Assembly (NCBI RefSeq): GCF_030014915.1
Contig: NZ_JAGIXS010000001.1
Location: 1,922,001-1,986,000, forward strand
Direction of reading: 5' to 3'
DNA from: Pelomonas sp. V22
Lineage (GTDB): Bacteria > Pseudomonadota > Gammaproteobacteria > Burkholderiales > Burkholderiaceae_C
Length of the DNA: 64,000 nt
The translations under genes were made by a program, and so were the position numbers. Positions 41,087 through 49,186 of the stretch are shown here, piece after piece. The notes below the pieces were generated by a model. The model worked only from the letters and a program-made list of their open reading frames with translations, was not told the DNA's origin and ran no database searches. Numbering within the stretch: the first letter of the stretch is position 1; every line of letters begins with the position of its first letter.

Positions 41087-42748
41087 TCAGAACAGCCGCG
41101 CCGCCAGCTCGCGCAGGATGCCGCGGCGGATGCTGCGGTTGCTCTGCGCGGCGTCCTGCCACCACCAGCCGTCGGCCCGCATGGCCTCGGCGCCGGCCAC
41201 GAAGCGCTGCATCACGGCCTCGAACTCGGCATCGCCGTAGTTGAGGCTGAAGATCATGCGGCCGCTGCCCACCCAGCTGAGCGCCAGGCCCTGCAGGCGC
41301 AGGTAGAACTGCAGCATCCAGTTGTAGCGCGAGGGCTCGGTGTAGAGCACGGTCCAGATGGTCGAGAGATTGGCCACGCGCACCGGCAGTTGAGCCTCGG
41401 CCAGACGGCGGTTGAGCTCGGCGGCGCGCGCGTTCCAGCGCTCGTCCAGCCCTTCGTAGAGCCGCTGCACGGCCGGCGTGTCCAGCCGCTCCAGGAAGGC
41501 CTGCATCGCGCCCATCACGTACGGGTGGCTGTTGAAGGTGCCGCGCGCGAAGCAGATGTCGGCCGGCCGCTCGCTGCGAAAGCGCTGCATCAGCTCCGCG
41601 CGGCCGCAGACCACGCCCACGGGCAGACCGCCGCCCAGGGTCTTGCCATAGGTCACCATGTCGGCGCGCACGCCGAAGTACTCTTGCGCGCCACCCGGTG
41701 CCAGGCGGAAGCCGACGAAGACCTCGTCGAAGATCAGGACGATGCCTCGCTCGCTGCAGACCGCGCGCAGCTCCTTCAGCCATCGCGTGTAGGCCTCGCG
41801 GTCGAAGCCGGCACGGCGGCCGCTGTCCACCAGCGAGGAGTCGCCCGGCGCCGGCGAGTTCGGATGCAGGGCCTGCAAAGGGTTGACCAGCACGCAGGCC
41901 ACGTCATCGCGCTGGCGCAGCACCTGCAGGCTGCGCGGGTCCAGGTCCTTCAAGGTGTAGGTCTCGCGCGGTGGCAGCGGGTTGCCGGGGCCGGGCTGCA
42001 CGTCTTCCCACCAGCCGTGGTACGCGCCGCAGAATCGCACCAGGTGCGAGCGCCGCGTGTGATAACGCGCCAGCCGCACGGCCTGCATCACAGCCTCGGT
42101 GCCCGACATGTGGAAGGACACATCGTCCAGCCCCGAGATGCGGCGCAGCCGCTCGACGTTCTCCAAGACGCAGGGGTGGTACACGCCCAGCACCGGGCCC
42201 AGCGCGTGAACCCGCGCGGCGCCTTCGTCTATGCAGTCCTTGTAGGCCTCGTAGCCCAGCAGGTTGACGCCGTAGCTGCCGCTCAGGTCGTACAGCACAT
42301 TGCCGTCCACGTCCTCAATCGTCACACCGCTGGAGGCCTGCATGAAGCTGCTGCTCTTGAGCCGCTCGCGCAGATAGGGGCTGAACTGGAAAGGCACGCG
42401 GTAGCTGCTGGTGAAGCGCAGGTCCGGCAGGGCCGTGCGGGCCTGGTCGCTCATCGCCGCGCCGCGCGCATAGCGCTGCGCGTACTCGGCGCACAGGCGC
42501 TCGAAGGCGGCACGACGGCGTTGCTGCCAATCCGGCGGCGCCCCGTCAGCGGCGAAGAAGCGCGCCTCGTCGTAGGCATAGCCGGGCAGCAGGCGCGCCA
42601 GGCGCTGAGCCATGCGCGAATGGCCGGCCAGCGAGCGGTGCTTGGCGCGCGACAGGCAGAGACGCCGCCACAACCGCGGCAGGCTCAGCAAGGCGGCGCT
42701 GCCGATGGCGACGGGGGCGAGGGTCGAGAGGGCAAGGGTTTCGTCCAT
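41087..42748 (-). CDS. Class III PLP aminotransferase with N-terminal membrane anchor
   Basis: 553 residues, longer than the usual 430 for glutamate-1-semialdehyde aminomutase relatives. Residues 10-30 (LAPVAIGSAALLSLPRLW) look like one TM or peripheral helix. About 90 linker residues precede the aminotransferase body: HMSGTEAVMQAVRLAR, LIFDEVFVGFRL and the PLP lysine K369 in VTYGKTLGGGLPVG. The family moves amino groups on aldehydes or alpha-amino ketones. The membrane anchor and the neighbours (psd, GT4, ugd) suggest a lipid-related substrate, possibly an aminolipid. Not hemL, which lacks the N-terminal part. Confidence 0.75.
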   Translation of the reverse strand: MDETLALSTLAPVAIGSAALLSLPRLWRRLCLSRAKHRSLAGHSRMAQRLARLLPGYAYDEARFFAADGAPPDWQQRRRAAFERLCAEYAQRYARGAAMSDQARTALPDLRFTSSYRVPFQFSPYLRERLKSSSFMQASSGVTIEDVDGNVLYDLSGSYGVNLLGYEAYKDCIDEGAARVHALGPVLGVYHPCVLENVERLRRISGLDDVSFHMSGTEAVMQAVRLARYHTRRSHLVRFCGAYHGWWEDVQPGPGNPLPPRETYTLKDLDPRSLQVLRQRDDVACVLVNPLQALHPNSPAPGDSSLVDSGRRAGFDREAYTRWLKELRAVCSERGIVLIFDEVFVGFRLAPGGAQEYFGVRADMVTYGKTLGGGLPVGVVCGRAELMQRFRSERPADICFARGTFNSHPYVMGAMQAFLERLDTPAVQRLYEGLDERWNARAAELNRRLAEAQLPVRVANLSTIWTVLYTEPSRYNWMLQFYLRLQGLALSWVGSGRMIFSLNYGDAEFEAVMQRFVAGAEAMRADGWWWQDAAQSNRSIRRGILRELAARLF

Positions 42749-42810
42749 GGGGCGGCTGCTGTTGTTGCGGCCGCATGTCTACCAAGCGCCTTTGACAAGG
42801 TCGTGAATCG

Positions 42811-43683
42811 ATGATCAGCAATCTCATACGCCGCCTCGGCCAACAGGAAGACCTGAACTTCCTGCTCACCAACCGCGTGCCCCGCATCCTCTTGACGCGC
42901 TGGATGGGCTGGTTCAGCCAGCTGCAGAGCCCGCTGCTGGCGCGCTGCTCCATCGCCGTATGGCGCTTGTTCACCGATCTCGATTTGAGCGACGCCCGCC
43001 AGCAGCGCTTCGCAAGCCTGCACGACTGCTTCACCCGCGAGCTGCTGCCGGGCGCCCGGCCGGCCGACCCTGACCCGGCCCTGCTGGTGAGCCCCAGCGA
43101 CGGCATCGTCGGCGCCTGTGGCGAGGTACAGGGCACGACGGTGTTCCAGGCCAAGGGCTTTCCGTATGAGCTGCAGGAGCTGTTCGGCCCCAACCAGGAC
43201 ATCACGCCGTTTCGCGATGGCATCTACCTCACGCTGCGCCTGACCTCGGCCATGTACCACCGCTTCCATGCGCCCTATGCCGGCGAGATCGAGCATGTGA
43301 GCTACCTCTCCGGCGACACCTGGAATGTGAACCCCATCGCCCTGGCCCGGGTGGAGCGCCTGTTCTGCCGCAACGAGCGGGCCGTGCTGCGCGCCCGCAT
43401 CGGCGCGGCACGCCACCCGCTCGCCATCGTGCCGGTGGCGGCCATCCTCGTGGCCAGCATCCGCCTGCATTTCCTCGACGTGCTCCTGCACCTGCGCTAC
43501 CGGGGCGCCAACGAGGTGCCCTGCCGCGCCGCGATGGACAAGGGCCAGGAGCTCGGCTGGTTCCAGCATGGCTCGACCATCCTCCTGTTCGCGCCCAAGG
43601 GCTTTGCGCTGCTGGATGGCATCACGACAGGCACGCGCGTGCGCGCTGGCCAGGCGCTGATGCGGCTGCCCGAGACGGGTTGA
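42811..43683 (+). CDS. psd: Phosphatidylserine decarboxylase family protein
   Basis: 290 residues. SPSDGIVGACGEVQ, YLTLRLTSAMYHRFHAPYAG and the autocleavage site GWFQHGSTILLF are present. The Ser of GST becomes the pyruvoyl group, here in a HGST instead of LGST context. It makes phosphatidylethanolamine from phosphatidylserine at the inner membrane. There is no obvious TM helix; N-terminal amphipathic helices would hold it to the membrane. It is divergent from the aminotransferase. Possibly a second copy in the genome, since the neighbours are not the usual pssA/psd pair. Confidence 0.88.
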   Translation: MISNLIRRLGQQEDLNFLLTNRVPRILLTRWMGWFSQLQSPLLARCSIAVWRLFTDLDLSDARQQRFASLHDCFTRELLPGARPADPDPALLVSPSDGIVGACGEVQGTTVFQAKGFPYELQELFGPNQDITPFRDGIYLTLRLTSAMYHRFHAPYAGEIEHVSYLSGDTWNVNPIALARVERLFCRNERAVLRARIGAARHPLAIVPVAAILVASIRLHFLDVLLHLRYRGANEVPCRAAMDKGQELGWFQHGSTILLFAPKGFALLDGITTGTRVRAGQALMRLPETG

Positions 43684-43695
43684 AGAAAAGACCTC

Positions 43696-43733
43696 GTCAC
43701 GAAACTGTGGGCAAGCGGTCATGGCGGGGTCAT
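43696..43733 (+). promoter_or_regulatory. Pho-box-like array upstream of ugd
   Basis: Units at exact 11-bp steps: GTCAC (43696), GTGGG preceded by CT (43707), GTCAT (43718) and GTCAT (43729). The last two read CGGTCATGGCGGGGTCAT, close to the PhoB consensus of two CTGTCAT separated by 4 bp. It ends 50 bp before the ugd ATG. Confidence 0.6.
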
Positions 43734-43782
43734 GCGTGGGCCGGATGCTGGCGGCCATGCTCAACCCTCAGCAGGTGAACCG

Positions 43783-45150
43783 ATGAAAGTCTCCGTTCTG
43801 GGTGCCGGCTATGTCGGCCTTGTCACCGCCGCCTGCCTGGCGGACATGGGCAATAGCGTGGCCTGCGTCGATGTGGATGCGGAGCGCGTGGCCCTGCTGC
43901 AGCGCGGCGAGGTGCCGATCTACGAGCCCGGCCTCGCCGAGCTGGTGCAGCGCAACCAGGCGGCCGGCCGCCTGCTCTTCACCACCGATGCCGAGCGCGG
44001 CATCAACCACGGCACCATCGTCTTCATCGCCGTGGGCACGCCGGCCAGCGAAGACGGCTCGGCCGACATCCTGCATGTGCTGGAAGCCGCCCGCAGCATC
44101 GGCCGCCACATGCTGGACTACAAGGTCATCGTCGACAAAAGCACGGTGCCGGTGGGCACGGCCGAGCAGGTGCAGGCCGCCGTGGCGGCCGAGCTCAAGC
44201 AGCGCTGCGCCGTGCTGCCCTATGCGGTGATCTCCAACCCCGAGTTCCTGAAGGAAGGCGCGGCCATCGAGGACTTCATGCGGCCGGACCGCGTCGTCAT
44301 CGGCTCCGACGACGAGCAGGCCACGCTCTTGATGCGCGCCATCTACGCGCCCTTTCTGCGCAACCGCGACCGCATGCTGGTGATGGACCGCCGCAGCGCC
44401 GAGCTCTGCAAGTACGTGGCCAATGCCATGCTGGCCACGCGCATCAGCTTCATGAACGAGATGGCTCTGCTGGCCGAGCGCCTCGGCGCCGACATCGAGC
44501 AGGTGCGCCTTGGCATAGGCAGCGATCCGCGCATAGGCACGCAGTTCCTCTATGCGGGCTGCGGCTGGGGCGGCTCCTGCCTGCCCAAGGACGTGAAGGC
44601 CCTGCGTCACATGGCCGAGAGCCAGGGCCTGCAGCTGGACCTGCTGGATGCGGTGCAAGGCATCAATGAGCGCCAGCGCCGCCTGCTGGTGCAGCGCCTG
44701 GTCGAGCGCTTCGGCGAGCGGCTCGATGGCCTGTCCATCGCGCTCTGGGGCCTCGCGTTCAAGCCTGGCACCGACGACCTGCGCGAGGCACCCAGCCTCG
44801 CCATCGTCGAAGAGCTGCTGCAGCGCGGCGCCCGTGTCCAGGCCTACGACCCGGTGGCCATGCCAGCCGTGGCCGCGCGCTGGCCGGACCGCACCGGCCT
44901 GCAGCTGTGCAGTGATCCGTATGAAGCAGCCGCCGGTGCCTCGGCCCTGCTGGTGGTGACCGAATGGCGCGAGTTCCGCAGCCCCGACTTCAGCCAGCTG
45001 AAGAGCCGCATGGCCCGGGCGCTGCTGCTGGATGGCCGCAACCTCTACGACCCCGCGCTGATGCGTGAGCTGAGCATCGAGCACCTGGGCATAGGCCGGG
45101 GCACGTTGCCGGCCTGGACGGAGGCGGCACCGCAGGCGCTGGCGGCCTGA
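43783..45150 (+). CDS. ugd: UDP-glucose 6-dehydrogenase
   Basis: 455 residues from the ATG at 43783, with AGGTG as ribosome-binding site. The NAD fold starts at once (MKVSVLGAGYVGLVTAACLA). The catalytic Cys266 is in CGWGGSCLPKDVKAL. It oxidises UDP-glucose to UDP-glucuronate, a precursor for capsule, lipid A sugars or glucuronosyl-diacylglycerol. No polysaccharide genes lie nearby, whereas a lipid-type glycosyltransferase does; with the upstream Pho-box-like array this favours glycolipid synthesis. Confidence 0.93.
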   Translation: MKVSVLGAGYVGLVTAACLADMGNSVACVDVDAERVALLQRGEVPIYEPGLAELVQRNQAAGRLLFTTDAERGINHGTIVFIAVGTPASEDGSADILHVLEAARSIGRHMLDYKVIVDKSTVPVGTAEQVQAAVAAELKQRCAVLPYAVISNPEFLKEGAAIEDFMRPDRVVIGSDDEQATLLMRAIYAPFLRNRDRMLVMDRRSAELCKYVANAMLATRISFMNEMALLAERLGADIEQVRLGIGSDPRIGTQFLYAGCGWGGSCLPKDVKALRHMAESQGLQLDLLDAVQGINERQRRLLVQRLVERFGERLDGLSIALWGLAFKPGTDDLREAPSLAIVEELLQRGARVQAYDPVAMPAVAARWPDRTGLQLCSDPYEAAAGASALLVVTEWREFRSPDFSQLKSRMARALLLDGRNLYDPALMRELSIEHLGIGRGTLPAWTEAAPQALAA

Positions 45151-45159
45151 GGCGGGCGC

Positions 45160-46161
45160 TCAGCCGAGCCGCTGGCCGCTCACGGCGTCAAAGTGGTGGG
45201 GGCGATCCTCCGCCCAGCGGATGCCCACCAACTCACCCACCTGCTGCGTCGCCCGGCCTGCCACGCGAGCGGTCATGGCACCCAGTGGGGTCTCCAGCTT
45301 GAGATAGGTCTCTGGCCCGGTCGGCTCTAGCATCAGGACCTGGCCATTCAAGCCCTCACTCGGCGCTACCAGTTCTAGATGCTCGGGCCGCAGGCCAACC
45401 TGCACGCCGGGCTCATCGGGCGCGCTGAAGAAGTTCATCGCCGGTGAGCCGACGAACTCGGCGACGAAGCGGTTGGCCGGGCGTTCGTAGATCTGCTGCG
45501 GCGTGCCGAACTGCTGGACCTGGCCGTCCTTCATCACGGCGATGCGGTCGCCGAGCGTCATGGCCTCGACCTGATCGTGCGTGACGTAGACCGTGGTCGT
45601 GCGCGTGCGCTGGTGCAAGAGCTTGATCTCGGCGCGCATCTCGACGCGCAGCTTGGCGTCGAGGTTGGAGAGTGGCTCGTCGAACAGGAAGAGCTTGGGG
45701 TTGCGCGCCAGTGCCCGCCCCATGGCCACGCGCTGGCGCTGGCCGCCGCTGAGCTGGGCAGGCCGGCGGTCCAGCAAGTGCTCGATCTGCAGCATCGCGG
45801 CCACGCGCTTCACGGCGGCCTCGCGCTCGGGCTTTGCCACTTTGCGCATCTCCAGCGCGAAGGCGATGTTCTGCGCGACGTTCATGTTCGGGTACAGCGC
45901 ATAGCTCTGGAACACCATGGCGATGTCGCGATCCTTGCTGGGCAGGTCCGTCACATCGCGCTCGCCGATCTCGATGCGGCCGCTGGTGGGCTGCTCCAGG
46001 CCGGCAATCATGTTGAGAAGGGTGCTTTTGCCGCAGCCCGAGGGGCCGACCAGGATGAGGAACTCGCCGGCCTCGATCTCGATGTCGATGCCCTTGAGGA
46101 TCTCGGTCGGCCCGAAGCTCTTGCGGATCTGCTTGATTGCCAGCGCGCCCATCTTGCTCAT
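45160..46161 (-). CDS. CUT1 sugar ABC transporter ATP-binding protein (MalK/UgpC type)
   Basis: 333 residues from the ATG at 46161. Walker A GPSGCGKST, signature LSGGQRQRVAMGRALA, Walker B LFLFDEPLSNLDAK and the His switch VYVTHDQ. A C-terminal regulatory OB-like domain follows (VQVGLRPEHLELV). It powers sugar import with the two permeases upstream in the operon; its start shares one base with the end of the permease gene (TGATG). The open frame continues upstream to 46809, but that part is antisense to the permease. Confidence 0.92.
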   Translation of the reverse strand: MSKMGALAIKQIRKSFGPTEILKGIDIEIEAGEFLILVGPSGCGKSTLLNMIAGLEQPTSGRIEIGERDVTDLPSKDRDIAMVFQSYALYPNMNVAQNIAFALEMRKVAKPEREAAVKRVAAMLQIEHLLDRRPAQLSGGQRQRVAMGRALARNPKLFLFDEPLSNLDAKLRVEMRAEIKLLHQRTRTTTVYVTHDQVEAMTLGDRIAVMKDGQVQQFGTPQQIYERPANRFVAEFVGSPAMNFFSAPDEPGVQVGLRPEHLELVAPSEGLNGQVLMLEPTGPETYLKLETPLGAMTARVAGRATQQVGELVGIRWAEDRPHHFDAVSGQRLG

Positions 46162-47006
46162 CACCCTTTCACGGCGCCGGCCGTCAGGCCGCGCACGAAG
46201 TACTTGCCGGCCAGCACGTAGACGATCAGCGTCGGCAGCGCCGCGATCAGCGCGGCGGCCATGTCGACGTTGTATTCCTTGACCGAGCTGGAGGTGTTGG
46301 CCAGGTTGTTCAGGCCCACGGTGACGGGCTTGCTGTCCGCCCCCGAGAACACCACGCCATAGAGAAAATCGTTCCAGATGTTGGTGAACTGCCAGATCAG
46401 GGTCACCACGAGGATGGGTGTGGACAGCGGCAGCACGATGCGCCGGAAGATCTGCCAGAAGCCGGCGCCATCGAGCATGGCGGCGCGTATCAACTCGTCG
46501 GGCAGGCCAGCGTAGTAGTTGCGGAAGAACAGCGTGGTCGAGGGCAGGCCGGCGATCACATGCACCAGCACCAGGCCGCCCACCGAGCTGGCCAGGCCCA
46601 GCGTGCCCAGTACCTGGCTCATGGGCAGGAGCACGACCTGCATGGGCATGAAGACGCCGAACAGCATCAGCGCGAACAGCAACTCGCTGCCGCGAAAGCG
46701 CCACTTGCTGAGCACGTAGCCATTGATTGCGCCCAGGGCCGTCGAGACCGCCACGGCTGGCACCACCATCAGCAGCGAGTTGAGGAAGAAGGGCTGCAGG
46801 CCGCCGCAATCGGTGCCGGTGCAGGCACTGCTCCAGGCCTTGGCCCAGGCCGCGAAGCCGGGCGCCTGCGGCAGGGCGAGCAGGCTGCCTTCGCGCAGCT
46901 CGTCCATGCTCTTCAGCGAGGTGGCCAGCATCACGTACAGCGGCGTCAGGAAGAACAGGGCCAGCAAGCCCAGCGCGGCAAAGAGGACGATGCGGGACAG
47001 CTTCAT
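46161..47006 (-). CDS. CUT1 sugar ABC transporter permease (MalG/GtsC type)
   Basis: 281 residues with six TM helices and the EAA loop (YAGLPDELIRAAMLDGAGFW) that contacts the ATPase. An extra extracytoplasmic stretch with a Cys pair (ACTGTDCGGL) lies near residue 65. It overlaps the other permease gene by 4 bp. Together the set matches glucose/mannose importers of the Gts type. Intact. Confidence 0.9.
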   Translation of the reverse strand: MKLSRIVLFAALGLLALFFLTPLYVMLATSLKSMDELREGSLLALPQAPGFAAWAKAWSSACTGTDCGGLQPFFLNSLLMVVPAVAVSTALGAINGYVLSKWRFRGSELLFALMLFGVFMPMQVVLLPMSQVLGTLGLASSVGGLVLVHVIAGLPSTTLFFRNYYAGLPDELIRAAMLDGAGFWQIFRRIVLPLSTPILVVTLIWQFTNIWNDFLYGVVFSGADSKPVTVGLNNLANTSSSVKEYNVDMAAALIAALPTLIVYVLAGKYFVRGLTAGAVKG

Positions 47007-47863
47007 CGCCGGGCCCTCAGCTCCGAGTAGAGATAGGGCACAACGAGGGCCGCCACCGTGGCCAGCATCATCATGGCGCTGGCGGCACCAAGGCCGATCT
47101 GGCCGCGCGAGAAGGCCATGGTGTACATGAAGGTGGCCGGCAGGTCGGTGGCATAGCCGGGGCCGCCGCCGGTCAGCGCCATCACGAGGTCAAAGCTCTT
47201 GATCGCCAGATGGCTGACCACCAGCAACGTGGAGAAGAACACCGGCCGCAGGCTCGGGATGAGGATGCGCCAGTAGATGCGCGGCAGGCTGGCGCCGTCG
47301 ATCTGCGCGGCCTTGATGATGCTGTCGTCGATGCCGCGCAGGCCGGCGAGGAACAGCGCCATCACGAAGCCAGCGCTTTGCCAGACGCCGGCGAGCGCCA
47401 CGCAGTAGATCGCCATCTCGGGGTCGACCAGCCAATCAAAGCTGAAGTCCGGATAGCCCCAGTCACGCACGATTTGCTCGAGGCCGGTGCCCGGGTTCAG
47501 CATCCATTTCCAGGCCGTGCCGGTGACGATGAAGGACAGCGCCATCGGGAAGAGATAGATGGTGCGCAGCACACCTTCGGCCCGGACCTTCTGGTCCAGC
47601 AGCACGGCCATCAGGAGGCCGAGCGCCATGGCGCCGCCAATGAAGAGCGAGCCGAAGACCGCGAGGTTGCGCAGGGCCAGCCACCAACGCTCCATCTCGA
47701 ACAAGGCCTCGTAGTTGGCCAGGCCCACCCACTCGTAGTTGGGCAAGAGGCGCGAGGCCGACAGGCTCAGCCAGCCGTTCCAGGCCATCAGGCCATAGAT
47801 GAACAGCAGCGAGACGAGGAAGGACGGCGCGACGACCAGGCGTGGCAGCCAGCTCTGTTTCAT
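47003..47863 (-). CDS. CUT1 sugar ABC transporter permease (MalF/GtsB type)
   Basis: 286 residues, six TM helices. The EAA-type loop is GLRGIDDSIIKAAQIDGASL. It starts 8 bp after the binding-protein gene stop. It forms the heterodimeric membrane channel with the following permease. Confidence 0.9.
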   Translation of the reverse strand: MKQSWLPRLVVAPSFLVSLLFIYGLMAWNGWLSLSASRLLPNYEWVGLANYEALFEMERWWLALRNLAVFGSLFIGGAMALGLLMAVLLDQKVRAEGVLRTIYLFPMALSFIVTGTAWKWMLNPGTGLEQIVRDWGYPDFSFDWLVDPEMAIYCVALAGVWQSAGFVMALFLAGLRGIDDSIIKAAQIDGASLPRIYWRILIPSLRPVFFSTLLVVSHLAIKSFDLVMALTGGGPGYATDLPATFMYTMAFSRGQIGLGAASAMMMLATVAALVVPYLYSELRARR

Positions 47864-47871
47864 GCGCGTGG

Positions 47872-49119
47872 TCAGCGTGTCTTGGCGGCCGAAGCGAGGC
47901 GCTTCATCGCATCAGCGGCCGTCATCTTGTCGCTGTTCCAGAAATTGCTGATCACGTCCTTGATCGCGCCTTCGGCGGCGGCCGGCACGGCCATGCCATG
48001 GGCCAGCGAGGGGATCAGCGTGCCGCCCTTAGCCGCAGCGGCAAAGTCATTCGCCGAGGCCTTGGCGCAGTCGTCGAACTTGTCGAGCTTCATGCCGGCG
48101 CGCACCGGGATCGAGCCCTTGGCCAGGTTGAAAGTCTCCTGGAAGGCGGGCGACATGATGGCGGCCGCCAGGTCCTTCTGGGCCTTCACATTGGCTTCGT
48201 TCTTCAGCTTGAACATGGCGAACGAGTCGATGTTGTAGCTGAAGCTCTTGGCCGATCCGGGCGAAGGCAGGCAGAGGAAGTCCTTGCCCGGCTGCTTGCC
48301 CGCCGCGATGAACTCGCCCTTGGCCCAGTCGCCCATGATCTGCATCGCCGCCTCGCCCTTGATCACCATCGCGGTGGCCAGGTTCCAGTCGCGGCCGGGG
48401 GCGTTCTTGTCGGTGTAGGGCTTGATGCGCTTGTAGGTGGCGAGCACCTTCTCCATCGTCGGGCTCGCGAGCGTTGCCGGGTCCAGCTGCACCAAGGTCT
48501 TGGCGTAGAACTCGGGGCCGCCTAAGCCGATGGCCACGGTCTCGAACAGGGTCAGGTCTTGCCAGTTCTGGCCACCATGGGCCAGCGGCAGGATGCCGGC
48601 CTTCTTGAGCGCCTCGGCGGCGACGAAGAACTCATCCCAGCTGGTCGGCGGCTGGAGCTTGGCGCGCTTGAAAACCTCCGGGTTGGCCCAGAGCCAGTTG
48701 ACGCGGTGCACGTTGACCGGCACAGCGATGTAGCTGCCGCGGTACTTCATCTGGTCGGAGACGGCCTTGGGCAGCAGCTCGTCCCAGTGCTCGGCCTTGG
48801 CCACATCATCGATGGACGCGAGCACGCCTTCCTTGGCCCAGTCCTGCAGTGAGGGGCCCTTGATCTGGGCGGCGGCCGGTGCATTGCCCGAGACCACGCG
48901 GGACTTCAGGACCGTCATCGCCGAATCGCCGCCACCGCCGGCCACGGCAAAGTCTTTCCAGGTGTGGCCCTTGGCCTGCAGCGTGGCCTTCAGGGCCTGG
49001 GCCGCCTTGGCCTCGCCGCCGCTGGTCCACCAGTGCAGGACTTCCACCTCGCCGGCGAAGGCTGTCGCAGCGGCCAGGGCCAGGCTGGCCGCCAGGGTCT
49101 TGAGGAGGGGGCGTTGCAT
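47872..49119 (-). CDS. Periplasmic sugar-binding protein of the glucose-type ABC transporter
   Basis: 415 residues with a signal peptide (LAASLALAAATAFA, cleavage before GEVEVLHWW). The start of the mature chain, VEVLHWWTSGGEAKAAQALK, is that of Gts/glucose-mannose binding proteins (cluster B). It is the first gene of the transporter operon. Upstream lies a TTAACG direct repeat that also occurs before the two-component genes. With the GH3 glucosidase nearby, glucose or short beta-glucans are the likely ligands. Confidence 0.9.
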   Translation of the reverse strand: MQRPLLKTLAASLALAAATAFAGEVEVLHWWTSGGEAKAAQALKATLQAKGHTWKDFAVAGGGGDSAMTVLKSRVVSGNAPAAAQIKGPSLQDWAKEGVLASIDDVAKAEHWDELLPKAVSDQMKYRGSYIAVPVNVHRVNWLWANPEVFKRAKLQPPTSWDEFFVAAEALKKAGILPLAHGGQNWQDLTLFETVAIGLGGPEFYAKTLVQLDPATLASPTMEKVLATYKRIKPYTDKNAPGRDWNLATAMVIKGEAAMQIMGDWAKGEFIAAGKQPGKDFLCLPSPGSAKSFSYNIDSFAMFKLKNEANVKAQKDLAAAIMSPAFQETFNLAKGSIPVRAGMKLDKFDDCAKASANDFAAAAKGGTLIPSLAHGMAVPAAAEGAIKDVISNFWNSDKMTAADAMKRLASAAKTR

Positions 49120-49155
49120 GCGGCTGTCTCCGGCGGCTTGTTGTGCCGCAAATTA

Positions 49156-49172
49156 TTAACGGAGCATTAACG
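49156..49172. promoter_or_regulatory. Response-regulator box: TTAACG-N5-TTAACG
   Basis: TTAACG at 49156-49161 and again at 49167-49172, 11 bp apart, 37-53 bp upstream of the sugar-binding-protein start. The same arrangement occurs at 51347-51363. OmpR-type regulators bind such direct repeats. Confidence 0.55.
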
Positions 49173-49186
49173 CCACGGGCAAAGGA

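Noticed and set aside
45160..46809. A 549-codon frame suggesting a permease-ATPase fusion
   Set aside because: The N-terminal 216 codons are an out-of-frame reading of the permease gene; the ATPase starts at 46161.
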